Under the pieces are notes generated by a model that did not search any database, was not told where the DNA came from, and saw only the letters and a list, made by a program, of their open reading frames with translations. A program made the translations under genes and the position numbers. A stretch of DNA of 64,000 nt, taken from Candidatus Ulvibacter alkanivorans (lineage in GTDB: Bacteria; Bacteroidota; Bacteroidia; Flavobacteriales; Flavobacteriaceae). The stretch spans positions 36,939-100,938 of the forward strand of contig NZ_QOLC01000066.1 of the NCBI RefSeq assembly GCF_003333325.1, given 5' to 3'. This document shows, in pieces, positions 43,323 through 52,103 of the stretch (within the stretch, counting starts at the first letter, position 1; every line of letters starts with the position of its first letter).

Positions 43323-43341
43323 TGAGTACCTAAGGTACTCA
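43323..43341. promoter_or_regulatory. Palindromic operator candidate upstream of DoxX
   Basis: TGAGTACCTAAGGTACTCA, a perfect 8-bp inverted repeat around TAA. The 3-nt loop makes a hairpin terminator unlikely, and no T-run follows on the minus strand. It lies 18-36 bp before the DoxX start codon, where a repressor could act. Confidence 0.4.
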
Positions 43342-43413
43342 TTTTTAGTATTATATCATAATTTTATTGAGAGGCAGAAAGTTTGAGTAATCAATAATTT
43401 AATACTAAAACTG

Positions 43414-44700
43414 CTAAGAGTTCTTATTCTTTTTTTTGGCAGCAATATAATAGAAGCGTATTGAGGCTATTAATCCAATCGTCGCAAATACGGCTAACAT
43501 CGCAAATACATGTTGATGTCCAACCTCACCGGGTGAATTATCAAGCAAAAAACCCATTGCCGGACCCGCAAAGATATCGGGTGTGTATCCAACCAAGGAG
43601 ATAAGCCCTACGGCGGTACCTGTCACGGCCAAGGGTATAAGACCTTCTTGCATTGCGGCAAAGTATAGGGTTCTAAAGGCATAAACACCTGCGGCAGTAA
43701 TAATGAGTGAAAGAAAAAAGAGTCCGCTAGTTTCGGGACTTATAATACCGCTAGCATATAAGCCCGCACCAATGAGCATGATCAAAAAGGCTAGGATCAT
43801 CATTAGGGAGACCCGGGTCTTATCGGCCAACAACCCAATTCCGACACCAACGACAGGGCGGATATAGAGTAGGAAGGCTCCCACTTGTGCCGATTCAATT
43901 TCGTTGTATAGCATGACCTCGCGCGCGTAGAGTGAAAACACATCGGTTATCTTATAACCAACATAGGCACAAAGTACGATAACCATAAGCAACCAAACGG
44001 CGGGAATCTTTAATGCGATGGTGTATTTTTTCCATAAGGCTTTACGATCGAGTGTAGGGTTTGAACTGTAGTTACTGTTATTGGTACGCAAGAATAATAG
44101 GATTAGCACTCCAATGGTACTAATAATCGCTGAAGAAATTAAAATAACATATCGAAATGCATCGGTGCGTTCGGCGAGCGTTGCGTCTTCAATTTCAGAA
44201 GTGATAAAAATTGAAAAAATCAGAATACCTAACGATCCGAATCCTGCCGCTACCAAACCGCGCCCTCCGTCTAAAAAACCAAATGCGAGGCCTTGTTTTT
44301 CTTCACCACCCCAAATTCGAGTTGCTTTTATCATAGCCGACCAAAACAAGAAAATGGTCGTAAAGCCCCAATAACCGTAAAGCACTTTTAACTGGCCATA
44401 GGATGGAAATGCCGCTAAAAAGAGTCCGCCAATTGCTGTTAGAAATAAGGCTGCGGCCATGAGCACTCTCGGCTGGAACTTGTCGGCTAAGCTTCCGCCA
44501 AAAACGTAGGAGAAGAAAGCAACGGTACCATAAATAGAGAAACAGACCCCCAACTCGAGATTTGTTAGATCGAACACATCTAAGACCGTAGGTCTAAAGA
44601 TACGGGCGAGCACGAAGGGTAAAATAAACACTGCTTCTCCCGCTAAGATCAATAGGAGTATATAGTAAAACGGATGTTTTTTAGTAGCAGGGGTCGTCAT
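43414..44700 (-). CDS. MFS transporter
   Basis: A 428-residue major facilitator with 12 predicted helices. The loop 2-3 motif GGSLADKFQPRVLM (about 63-76) and its weaker repeat near LLADKTRVSLMM in the second half (about 285-297) are family signatures. The central loop (about 205-220) is polar. Substrate cannot be inferred; flavobacterial relatives include sugar-phosphate or peptide carriers. The promoter (TTG-N22-TATCTTTC) carries a 17-bp palindrome over its -33 region. It is minus-strand, upstream of and possibly co-regulated with DoxX, but 108 nt apart. Confidence 0.85.
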   Translation of the reverse strand: MTTPATKKHPFYYILLLILAGEAVFILPFVLARIFRPTVLDVFDLTNLELGVCFSIYGTVAFFSYVFGGSLADKFQPRVLMAAALFLTAIGGLFLAAFPSYGQLKVLYGYWGFTTIFLFWSAMIKATRIWGGEEKQGLAFGFLDGGRGLVAAGFGSLGILIFSIFITSEIEDATLAERTDAFRYVILISSAIISTIGVLILLFLRTNNSNYSSNPTLDRKALWKKYTIALKIPAVWLLMVIVLCAYVGYKITDVFSLYAREVMLYNEIESAQVGAFLLYIRPVVGVGIGLLADKTRVSLMMILAFLIMLIGAGLYASGIISPETSGLFFLSLIITAAGVYAFRTLYFAAMQEGLIPLAVTGTAVGLISLVGYTPDIFAGPAMGFLLDNSPGEVGHQHVFAMLAVFATIGLIASIRFYYIAAKKKNKNS

Positions 44701-44707
44701 CTATTTT

Positions 44708-44740
44708 GAAAGATACGTTTTTCTGCTGAATGTGTGCCAA
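44708..44740 (-). promoter_or_regulatory. MFS transporter promoter (TTG-N22-TATCTTTC)
   Basis: On the minus strand: TTG at 44740-44738, 22-nt spacer, TATCTTTC at 44715-44708 (one mismatch to TAnnTTTG). The -7 box is only 7 nt from the start codon, giving a leaderless or very short leader. Confidence 0.45.
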
Positions 44741-44750
44741 TATATGGCAC
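44734..44750. promoter_or_regulatory. Palindromic operator candidate at the MFS promoter
   Basis: GTGCCAATATATGGCAC: perfect 6-bp arms GTGCCA and TGGCAC around ATATA. It covers the -33 TTG of the MFS promoter, the place expected for a repressor site. Confidence 0.45.
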
Positions 44751-44804
44751 GAACGAAGGACATGCATACGATCGTGCCTAAACCGCTCATTTGTTTGGAC
44801 TTAC

Positions 44805-46433
44805 CTATACTTGGATCACCCCTAGATTAAATGGTTTTTCTATAGGTGCATGGTTAGCAGCTTCTATTCCCATACTGATCCACGTTCGCGTATCCAACGG
44901 ATTGATCACGGCATCGGTCCAGATTCGGGCGGCAGCATAATAGGGTGAAATTTGTTTGTCGTACCGCGCTTTTATCTTGTCGTATAGTTTCTTTTCGTCT
45001 TCGGGAGTGATCTTCTTTCCTTGTTTTTTTAAGGAAGCCGTTTCTATTTGCAGTAACACTTTTGCGGCACTATTTCCGCTCATTACGGCAAGTTCGGCAC
45101 TTGGCCATGCAACAATCAATCTTGGATCGTATGCCTTGCCGCACATAGCATAATTCCCTGCACCGTAGGAATTTCCTACCACAACGGTAAATTTAGGGAC
45201 TACACTATTGCTTACCGCATTCACCATTTTTGCGCCATCTTTGATGATCCCGCCATGTTCACTTTTACTGCCCACCATAAACCCGGTGACATCTTGCAAA
45301 AACACCAATGGAATTTTTTTCTGGTTGCAGTTGGCTATAAAGCGCGTAGCCTTATCGGCACTATCGCTATAGATCACACCGCCAAACTGCATTTCTCCTT
45401 TTTTGGTCTTAACTAGTTTTCGTTGGTTAGCAACGATCCCTACTGCCCAACCATCTATTCGAGCATAGCCTGTTAGAATTGACTGTCCGTAGCCTTTTTT
45501 GTACTCTTCGAAATCACTGTTGTCTACCATGCGTAGAATTATCTCGCGCATGTCGTATTGGTCTGCTCTTGATTTTGGAATGATACCAAAGATCTCTTCC
45601 GGATTCTCTTTAGGTTTTGCCGGCTTCTCTCTGTTGAACCCTGCTTTATCGTAGTCCCCAATTTTTGAAACGATATTTTTAATGGTATCGAGTGCATCTT
45701 TATCGTCTTTTGCCTTATAATCGGTTACCCCGCTAATTTCACAGTGGGTTGTCGCACCGCCTAAGGTCTCATTGTCGATAGTCTCACCAATAGCAGCTTT
45801 TACCAGATAACTACCGGCTAAAAAGATGCTTCCGGTCTTGTCTACGATCAAGGCTTCATCACTCATGATTGGGAGATAGGCACCACCTGCGACACAACTT
45901 CCCATGACCGCAGCAATTTGAGTAATTCCCATACTGCTCATGATAGCATTGTTTCTAAAGATTCGCCCAAAGTGTTCTTTGTCCGGGAAGATCTCATCCT
46001 GCATGGGCAGATAAACTCCTGCGCTATCGACTAGATAAATTATGGGTAATTTGTTCTCTATGGATATTTCTTGCGCTCTTAGGTTCTTTTTAGCGGTGAT
46101 AGGAAACCATGCGCCTGCTTTAACCGTAGCATCGTTTGCGACCACAATGCACTGCTTGCCTTTTACATAGCCCATTTTAACTACTACGCCACCACTAGGC
46201 GCGCCACCGTGTTCTTCGTACATCTCATCGCCTGCGAAGGCCCCTATTTCGATCGCAGGTTTTTTATCATCCAATAGGTAGTTAATACGTTCTCTAGCGG
46301 TCATTTTACCTTTGGCGTGATGCTTTTCGATACGTTTTTCGCCACCACCTAATTTAATTTTGGCTAGTTTATTCTTTAATTCTGAAACTAATAGTTTATT
46401 GTGATCTTCGTTTTTATTGAAGTTAATATCCAT
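44805..46433 (-). CDS. Acyl-CoA carboxylase beta subunit (carboxyltransferase)
   Basis: Carboxyltransferase half of a biotin-dependent acyl-CoA carboxylase (methylcrotonyl-, geranyl- or propionyl-CoA type), 542 residues, cytosolic. Signatures: HHAKGKMTARERINYLLD, GGAPSGGVVVKMGYVKG, the VDSAGVYLPMQDEIFPDKEHFGRIF segment and the first oxyanion turn MGSCVAGGAYLPIMSDEA, then the second turn VVGNSYGAGNYAMCGKAYDPR. The VDSAGVYLP and FGRIFRN wording is closest to MCC-beta (leucine degradation), but the family cannot be resolved by eye. No biotin carboxylase subunit is adjacent. Start ATG at 46433. Confidence 0.88.
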   Translation of the reverse strand: MDINFNKNEDHNKLLVSELKNKLAKIKLGGGEKRIEKHHAKGKMTARERINYLLDDKKPAIEIGAFAGDEMYEEHGGAPSGGVVVKMGYVKGKQCIVVANDATVKAGAWFPITAKKNLRAQEISIENKLPIIYLVDSAGVYLPMQDEIFPDKEHFGRIFRNNAIMSSMGITQIAAVMGSCVAGGAYLPIMSDEALIVDKTGSIFLAGSYLVKAAIGETIDNETLGGATTHCEISGVTDYKAKDDKDALDTIKNIVSKIGDYDKAGFNREKPAKPKENPEEIFGIIPKSRADQYDMREIILRMVDNSDFEEYKKGYGQSILTGYARIDGWAVGIVANQRKLVKTKKGEMQFGGVIYSDSADKATRFIANCNQKKIPLVFLQDVTGFMVGSKSEHGGIIKDGAKMVNAVSNSVVPKFTVVVGNSYGAGNYAMCGKAYDPRLIVAWPSAELAVMSGNSAAKVLLQIETASLKKQGKKITPEDEKKLYDKIKARYDKQISPYYAAARIWTDAVINPLDTRTWISMGIEAANHAPIEKPFNLGVIQV

Positions 46434-46586
46434 GGGTTTTCTTGCTTTTTGCTAAAATACGAAAGTATGCATTTTTTGGTATGGAAAACATGGATTTATT
46501 CCCGATATTTGCTAGAAATCACGAAAGCGAGTCTGCTGTGATCAAATTACAAACTGCGTTAGCGATTGAGGTTTTGTTGAAGCTCG

Positions 46587-46635
46587 CCGCCACTTGGCGG
46601 AAGCGACTACCGAAAGCGCGGTACGCCAGCGGCGT
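46587..46635. repeat. GC-rich triple-hairpin element
   Basis: Three consecutive short hairpins within 49 bp: CCGCC-ACTT-GGCGG (46587-46600), TACCG-AAAGCG-CGGTA (46608-46623), ACGCC-AGC-GGCGT (46623-46635). The stretch is much more GC-rich than its surroundings. No coding or known RNA family is recognised. It lies 24 bp before the small membrane-protein gene. Candidate extragenic palindromic (REP-like) element or small RNA structure. Confidence 0.45.
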
Positions 46636-46661
46636 GAACGCCATTAAGCATACACATAATG

Positions 46662-46838
46662 ATGAATAAAAATACAGTTTTAGGATGGGCCACGTTTATT
46701 ATGATCGTGGTTGGGGTTGCATTAATTGCCATGGGTGCATTTCGTTATGACGATGTGGCCGGATGGGGGTTTGCATCTGTAGGTATTGGCTTCTTTGCCA
46801 TTGCCTGGGTATTTAACGCCTTGAAAGGCAGAGTGTAA
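46662..46838 (+). CDS. CAL67264-family small membrane protein
   Basis: A 58-residue membrane protein (59 if the adjacent ATG at 46659 is used). Two hydrophobic helices (about 6-26 and 33-52, separated by FRYDDVAGWG) form a hairpin; the tail is basic (NALKGRV). I recognise the family named after Gramella forsetii CAL67264, widespread in Flavobacteriaceae. It lies 32 nt before ettA and is probably co-transcribed. No function is known. Such short genes are easily missed; coding is supported by the conserved hydrophobic pattern and the lack of any other gene in this 437-bp stretch. Confidence 0.75.
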   Translation: MNKNTVLGWATFIMIVVGVALIAMGAFRYDDVAGWGFASVGIGFFAIAWVFNALKGRV

Positions 46839-46870
46839 CCGGAAAATAATTAATTAATAAAATAGTATAT

Positions 46871-48562
46871 ATGTCTGACGATAAGAAAGTGATCTTTTCG
46901 ATGAGCGGGGTTACAAAAACGTATCAGAACGCTCAAACTCCAGTTTTAAAGAATATTTATCTAAGTTTTTTCTACGGTGCTAAGATCGGGATCCTAGGTT
47001 TAAATGGAAGTGGTAAATCGACCTTGCTTAAGATCATCGCAGGTGTTGAAAAGAACTACCAAGGCGATGTGGTATTTGCGCCGGGGTATAGTGTGGGTTA
47101 TTTAGAGCAAGAACCGCAGCTGGACGAGTCTAAGACCGTGATCGAGATCGTTAAGGAAGGGGTAAAAGAGGTTGTAGACGTATTGGACGAGTACAATAAG
47201 ATAAACGATATGTTCGGGCTTCCGGAAGTATATGAGAATCCGGATAAGATGCAAGAACTTATGGACAAGCAAGCAAAATTGCAGGATACTATAGATGCGA
47301 CCAATGCTTGGGAATTGGATACAAAGCTAGAGATCGCAATGGATGCATTGCGTACGCCGGATCCCGATAAAAAAGTGAGTGTGCTTTCGGGAGGTGAACG
47401 CCGACGCGTTGCCTTATGCCGTTTATTGTTGCAAGAACCTGATGTCTTACTATTGGATGAGCCAACCAACCATTTGGATGCCGAAAGTGTACACTGGTTA
47501 GAGCACCACCTATCGCAGTACAAAGGAACCGTGATCGCAGTGACGCACGACCGTTACTTTCTAGATAATGTAGCGGGATGGATCTTGGAATTGGATAGAG
47601 GAGAGGGCATCCCTTGGAAGGGTAATTATTCTTCATGGCTAGACCAAAAATCGAAACGATTGGCGCAGGAACAAAAACAGGCGAGCAAACGACAAAAGAC
47701 GTTAGAACGAGAATTGGAGTGGGTGCGTATGGCACCTAAAGGCCGACAGGCAAAGCAAAAGGCCCGTCTTAATAATTACGATAAGTTGATGAGTCAAGAC
47801 CAAAAGAAACTTGACGAAAAGCTAGAGATCTATATTCCGAACGGACCGCGATTGGGAACTCATGTGATCGAAGCACAAGGTGTTGCGAAGGCCTATGGCG
47901 ACAAGTTGTTGTATGAGGACTTGAACTTTAAATTACCGCAGGCCGGTATCGTAGGGGTTATTGGTCCTAATGGAGCCGGTAAAACGACGATCTTTAGAAT
48001 GATCATGGGAGAAGAAACACCCGATAAAGGAAGCTTTGACGTAGGTGAAACTGCCAAGATCGCGTATGTCGACCAGTCGCATTCTAATATTGATGCTGAA
48101 AAGACCATTTGGCAGAATTTTAGCGACGGCCAAGAATTAATTATGATGGGAGGACGCCAAGTTAATTCGAGAGCGTATTTAAGTAGGTTTAATTTTAGCG
48201 GTAGCGAACAAAACAAGAAGGTGTCTATGCTTTCTGGTGGAGAACGCAACCGATTGCATTTGGCCATGACCTTAAAAGAAGAAGGAAATGTATTGTTGCT
48301 CGATGAGCCTACCAACGATTTGGATGTAAATACGTTACGAGCCCTTGAAGAAGGATTGGAAAACTTTGCCGGGTGTGCTGTTGTGATCTCTCACGACCGT
48401 TGGTTCTTAGACCGTATTTGTACCCATATACTAGCATTTGAAGGCAACAGCCAAGTGTATTTCTTTGAAGGTAGTTTTAGCGATTATGAAGAAAATAAGA
48501 AAAAGCGTTTGGGAGGAGATCTGCTTCCGAAGCGAATCAAATACAAGAAACTTATTCGATAA
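46871..48562 (+). CDS. ettA: Energy-dependent translational throttle protein EttA
   Basis: ABC-F ATPase that binds the ribosomal E site and couples translation to ATP level. The 563 residues carry two ABC modules without membrane domains: Walker A GLNGSGKST (about 37-45) and GPNGAGKTT (about 366-374); signatures LSGGERRRVALCRLL and LSGGERNRLHLAM; Walker B LLLDEPTNHLD and LLLDEPTNDLD; the linker PtIM with Lys/Arg-rich helix KRLAQEQKQASKRQKTLEREL and the EttA arm between residues about 80-125 (EVVDVLDEYNKIND). The length and arm fit EttA rather than Uup or YheS. It is downstream of the small membrane gene and ends in a strong terminator. Confidence 0.93.
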   Translation: MSDDKKVIFSMSGVTKTYQNAQTPVLKNIYLSFFYGAKIGILGLNGSGKSTLLKIIAGVEKNYQGDVVFAPGYSVGYLEQEPQLDESKTVIEIVKEGVKEVVDVLDEYNKINDMFGLPEVYENPDKMQELMDKQAKLQDTIDATNAWELDTKLEIAMDALRTPDPDKKVSVLSGGERRRVALCRLLLQEPDVLLLDEPTNHLDAESVHWLEHHLSQYKGTVIAVTHDRYFLDNVAGWILELDRGEGIPWKGNYSSWLDQKSKRLAQEQKQASKRQKTLERELEWVRMAPKGRQAKQKARLNNYDKLMSQDQKKLDEKLEIYIPNGPRLGTHVIEAQGVAKAYGDKLLYEDLNFKLPQAGIVGVIGPNGAGKTTIFRMIMGEETPDKGSFDVGETAKIAYVDQSHSNIDAEKTIWQNFSDGQELIMMGGRQVNSRAYLSRFNFSGSEQNKKVSMLSGGERNRLHLAMTLKEEGNVLLLDEPTNDLDVNTLRALEEGLENFAGCAVVISHDRWFLDRICTHILAFEGNSQVYFFEGSFSDYEENKKKRLGGDLLPKRIKYKKLIR

Positions 48563-48583
48563 AAAATAGGTTACGATCTACAA

Positions 48584-48611
48584 AACCGAAGTCATTAGCT
48601 TCGGTTTTTTT
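48584..48611 (+). terminator. ettA terminator
   Basis: Eight-base arms AACCGAAG and CTTCGGTT around TCATTAG, then T's to 48611. The terminator is immediately followed by the S9 peptidase promoter. Confidence 0.88.
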
Positions 48612-48613
48612 GT

Positions 48614-48643
48614 TTGTAGCAGAGAGAAAAACTGCTACCTTTA
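48614..48643 (+). promoter_or_regulatory. S9 peptidase promoter (TTG-N19-TACCTTTA)
   Basis: TTG at 48614-48616 and TACCTTTA at 48636-48643 (last base deviates), spacer 19 nt. Predicted leader of about 17 nt. Confidence 0.5.
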
Positions 48644-48665
48644 GCTTTCAAAAAAAGACAAAAAG

Positions 48666-50699
48666 ATGTATAGCTTTATTCGATTTATAGTATTTACAGG
48701 CTGCTTATTTTATATTTCTGCAACGGCAACGGCACAGGAATTTAAGAAATTTGAGTATTTGGATGTGTTTCAATTAGAATATGCGGGCGATCCGCAGATC
48801 GCACCAAATGGAGAACAGATCGTGTACCGAAGAACGGGCTTCGATATCATGAAGGATCGCAGTGCGGGGAATTTGTGGATACTGAATAGTGACGGTAGTA
48901 ACCACCGTAAACTAACGACTCGAGAGGGGAATGAAAGTAATGCACGTTGGTCTCCTAGCGGTGATCGCATCGCATTTGTGAGCAGTACAGACGAAGGAAG
49001 TGAGATCTATGTGTATTGGGTACGATCTGGTGCGATAGCCAAATTATCCCAATTAGAGAATAGTCCGTCGAACTTACAATGGTCTCCAGACGGTTCGGCC
49101 ATTGCTTTTAGTATGAAGGTTAACAGTGCGGCCCCGGTAATTGCTAAGATGCCTTCCAAGCCTAAAGGCGCCAAATGGGCAGAATCTCCGCGCATTACGG
49201 ATCGTTTAAAGCATGAGGCTGATGGTGCCGGATATTTAACCCCCGGATTTTCACATATTTTTACGATTCCTTCGGAAGGAGGCAGCCCTCGGCAACTTAC
49301 CAGCGGTGATTTTAATCACGGCGGAAATCTTTCTTGGTCACCAGATGGTCGGTATATTTATTTTTCTGCCAACAGAAATGAGGACTGGGAGTATGATTTT
49401 AGAAATTCTGAAGTGTATGCCATACATACTACCAACGGAACCATTAAAGCACTTACAGAACAATCGGGCCCCGATGCCAATCCGATGGTGTCTCCCGATG
49501 GGAATTATATTGCCTATACAGGCTATGCCGACAAAGTGCAAACTTATCAAGTTTGGGAGTTACATGTAATGGATGCTTCGGGCAATAACAAACGAACCAT
49601 CACTACCGGTTTTGATCGCAGCGTTGGCAATCCAGTATGGGCTGAGAATAGCAAGGGTTTGTATTTTACTTACGATGATAAAGGACAAACGAAGATCGCT
49701 TATATTTCGTTGAAAGGCGAGGTAACCGATATCGTTTCCAATATGGGTGGAACGACACTTGGAAGACCGTATGCAAGCGGTAGTTTTAGTCTTTCCGAAG
49801 CAGGAGAGATCGCCTATACACTTTCAAGACCGGACCGACCAGCCGATGTAGCTTTAGTTGAAAAAGGATCCGATTTTAAAGTGCTCACCCAATTGAATGA
49901 AGACATTTTAGGCCACCGTACGTTGGGAGCGATGGAAGAGATCTGGTACAAGAGCTCGGTGGATGGAAGGGACATTCAAGGATGGATAGTGTATCCTCCG
50001 AACTATGATAAGCAGAAGACGTATCCTCTATTGGTAGAGAACCACGGCGGACCAATTTTAAATTATGGCGATCGGTTTTCTACAGAAATTCAACTCTACG
50101 CCGCCGCCGGTTATGTGGTGTTTTATCCAAACCCGAGGGGAAGTACAAGCTATGGTGAAGAGTTTGGTAATTTATTGTACAATAATTATCCGGGAGAAGA
50201 TTATAACGATGTCATGGATGGAGTCGATGAACTTATAAATAAAGGGATCACGGAAGAAGGCAAGCTATTTGTTACCGGCGGTAGTGCCGGTGGTATCATG
50301 ACCGCTTGGATCATTGGTAAAAACAACCGATTCAATGCAGCTGTGGTAGCAAAACCAGTAATGAATTGGATAAGCAAGACGTTAGTGGCCGATAATTATT
50401 ACGGATATGCAGACTCCAGGTATCCGGGTCAGCCATGGGAAAACTTTGAGACCTATTGGAAGTTCTCGCCAATTTCTTTAGTAGGGAATGTGGAAACCCC
50501 AACCATGGTCATGGTGGGTATGGACGACCTGCGAACACCACCTAGTGAGGCCAAACAATTATATCACGCATTAAAATTACGCAAGATAGAAACCGTATTG
50601 GTAGAAATCCCGGAAGCTTCACATGGTATAGCCGCTCGACCGAGTAATTTGATCACCAAGGTAGCGCATACGCTAGCATGGTTTGAGAAATACAAATAG
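48666..50699 (+). CDS. S9 family prolyl oligopeptidase-like peptidase
   Basis: A 677-residue exported serine peptidase. Signal peptide 1-24 (ending ATAQ); a beta-propeller of TolB/PD40 repeats follows (DGSNHRKLTTREGNESNARWSPSGDRIAF, LSWSPDGRYIYFSANR, MVSPDGNYIAYTGY and others, about 40-410); the alpha/beta hydrolase domain at 415-677. The catalytic triad is Ser540 (GGSAGG), Asp621 (GMDDLRTPP) and His653 (EASHGI). Family members cleave short peptides or remove dipeptides and acyl-amino acids; the exact specificity is not predictable. Periplasmic by the signal peptide, in the same compartment as the amidohydrolase pair downstream. Confidence 0.92.
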   Translation: MYSFIRFIVFTGCLFYISATATAQEFKKFEYLDVFQLEYAGDPQIAPNGEQIVYRRTGFDIMKDRSAGNLWILNSDGSNHRKLTTREGNESNARWSPSGDRIAFVSSTDEGSEIYVYWVRSGAIAKLSQLENSPSNLQWSPDGSAIAFSMKVNSAAPVIAKMPSKPKGAKWAESPRITDRLKHEADGAGYLTPGFSHIFTIPSEGGSPRQLTSGDFNHGGNLSWSPDGRYIYFSANRNEDWEYDFRNSEVYAIHTTNGTIKALTEQSGPDANPMVSPDGNYIAYTGYADKVQTYQVWELHVMDASGNNKRTITTGFDRSVGNPVWAENSKGLYFTYDDKGQTKIAYISLKGEVTDIVSNMGGTTLGRPYASGSFSLSEAGEIAYTLSRPDRPADVALVEKGSDFKVLTQLNEDILGHRTLGAMEEIWYKSSVDGRDIQGWIVYPPNYDKQKTYPLLVENHGGPILNYGDRFSTEIQLYAAAGYVVFYPNPRGSTSYGEEFGNLLYNNYPGEDYNDVMDGVDELINKGITEEGKLFVTGGSAGGIMTAWIIGKNNRFNAAVVAKPVMNWISKTLVADNYYGYADSRYPGQPWENFETYWKFSPISLVGNVETPTMVMVGMDDLRTPPSEAKQLYHALKLRKIETVLVEIPEASHGIAARPSNLITKVAHTLAWFEKYK

Positions 50700-50799
50700 A
50701 TGTCTCCTAAATGTGCTAAATACGAGATCGTACTATTTATTCAATCGGATGAAACGATGTAGTTTTCTTCCAGAAACGAATTGATGGACTCCGGGGTTT

Positions 50800-52098
50800 C
50801 TATTTTTTCGAATTATTGTATTTTCCCATATAGCGCTTCCACAATTCAGTTTGGTGTGTTTCTAATGAAATGTCACGACCGTCGATAAACGCGTGTTCCA
50901 ATTTGTTGGTGCGCATATCTAAGGCATCCCCTTCACTTACAAAGAGGGTGGCGCTTTTTCCTACCTCTAATGTTCCATAGTCAGCATCGATCCCTAAAAT
51001 TTTAGCTGTATTTCCGGTAACTAGTTGTAATGCCGTTTCCTTGTCTAGGCCTTGCCCGACTACCTGTCCGGCATAGAACGGAAGGTTTCGTGTTTGGAAA
51101 TTAGAAGTTCCTTCGTTTTGAAGTCCGACAAGCAATCCGCCCTCTACTAAAAGTTTAGGCAGCTTGTAAGGTAGGTCATAATCATCGTCCTCACGCTCGG
51201 GTAGGTTATGGGTATGTTGCACCAATACTGGAATATTGTTTTTCTTTAGAAACGGAACGATCTTGTAGGCTTCGTAACCACCAACAAGGACTACATTAGT
51301 GATACCGCTTTCTTTGGCCGTTGTAACAGCATCGATGATCTCTTTTTCACCATCGGCATAGATGTACACTTTTTTGCTTCCGTCAAATACACCTTGCATG
51401 GCTTCAAACGATTCGTTTTTAGCCTTAGGAGTGCTTTTTCCATAGGCTTTGCTATTTACCATAAACTGTATAAGCTCGTCGCGTTGCTTGTTGTAATCCT
51501 TATTAGGTTGCCAACCGCGAGGTTCGCCTTCCCACCATCTTCCGCGTCGGAAACTGTTGGGCCAGTTCAAGTGAATTCCATCATCCACTTTAATGGCTGC
51601 GTCTTCCCAATTCCAAGCATCGAACTGCACTATGGAAGAAGTACCAGAGATGCGTCCGCCTTGTGGTGTAATTTGCCCAATAAGAACGCCATTGGGGCGC
51701 ATGGACTCCACAACTTTACTTTCGGCATTATAGGCGATCAAGCTTCGTACATTGGGTATCATGTTTCCTAGCTCGTCTTGATCATTTGTAGCGCGTACAG
51801 CGTTTATTTCGATCAATCCTAACGACTTGGCAGGAGCGATCATACCGGGATAAACGTGTTTGCCTTGTATATTGATTAGGTTTCCTTTTGTTGGCGTGCT
51901 CGCATCACCAATAGCGGTGATCTTACCGTTTTCGAAAACAATTACACTATTCTCGATGACGGTACCATTTCCAATATGAGCCGTCCCTCCTTGCAAGGTA
52001 ATCGGTTCGCTTTGGGGTAATGCCGGCGTTTGTTGAGCGAAACTAAAAACGCTCAAAATTAATGCAAAGGCTAATAAGCTGTTCTGTATCTTTTTCAT
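50800..52098 (-). CDS. Amidohydrolase-fold protein, metal ligands partly lost
   Basis: A 432-residue exported protein. Signal peptide 1-21 (ending SFAQ). It has the imidazolonepropionase-like composite fold: an N-terminal beta sandwich (GGTAHIGNGTVIENSVIVFENGKITAIGD) and TIM barrel, closing with KILGIDADYGTLEVGKSATLFV. The first metal motif, normally PGxIDxHxH, reads PGMIAPAKSLGL, so both histidines are missing; other His (VQHTHNLPE) may remain. Likely a non-catalytic or altered paralogue. It is second in a two-gene operon, 5 nt after the 985-residue amidohydrolase. Related to the imidazolonepropionase family by fold only. Confidence 0.82.
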   Translation of the reverse strand: MKKIQNSLLAFALILSVFSFAQQTPALPQSEPITLQGGTAHIGNGTVIENSVIVFENGKITAIGDASTPTKGNLINIQGKHVYPGMIAPAKSLGLIEINAVRATNDQDELGNMIPNVRSLIAYNAESKVVESMRPNGVLIGQITPQGGRISGTSSIVQFDAWNWEDAAIKVDDGIHLNWPNSFRRGRWWEGEPRGWQPNKDYNKQRDELIQFMVNSKAYGKSTPKAKNESFEAMQGVFDGSKKVYIYADGEKEIIDAVTTAKESGITNVVLVGGYEAYKIVPFLKKNNIPVLVQHTHNLPEREDDDYDLPYKLPKLLVEGGLLVGLQNEGTSNFQTRNLPFYAGQVVGQGLDKETALQLVTGNTAKILGIDADYGTLEVGKSATLFVSEGDALDMRTNKLEHAFIDGRDISLETHQTELWKRYMGKYNNSKK

Positions 52099-52103
52099 GG
52101 CGT

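Noticed and set aside
46442..46669. 75-codon plus-strand reading frame starting in a TTG
   Set aside because: Low-complexity basic string running through the GC-rich hairpins, no start context, no recognisable domain. Better explained as open frame through a repeat element.
50703..50799. Short open run of about 20 codons on the minus strand with a protein-like look (ETPESINSFLEENY)
   Set aside because: Too short, and the adjacent gene ends normally at 50800; no homologous gene can be claimed.
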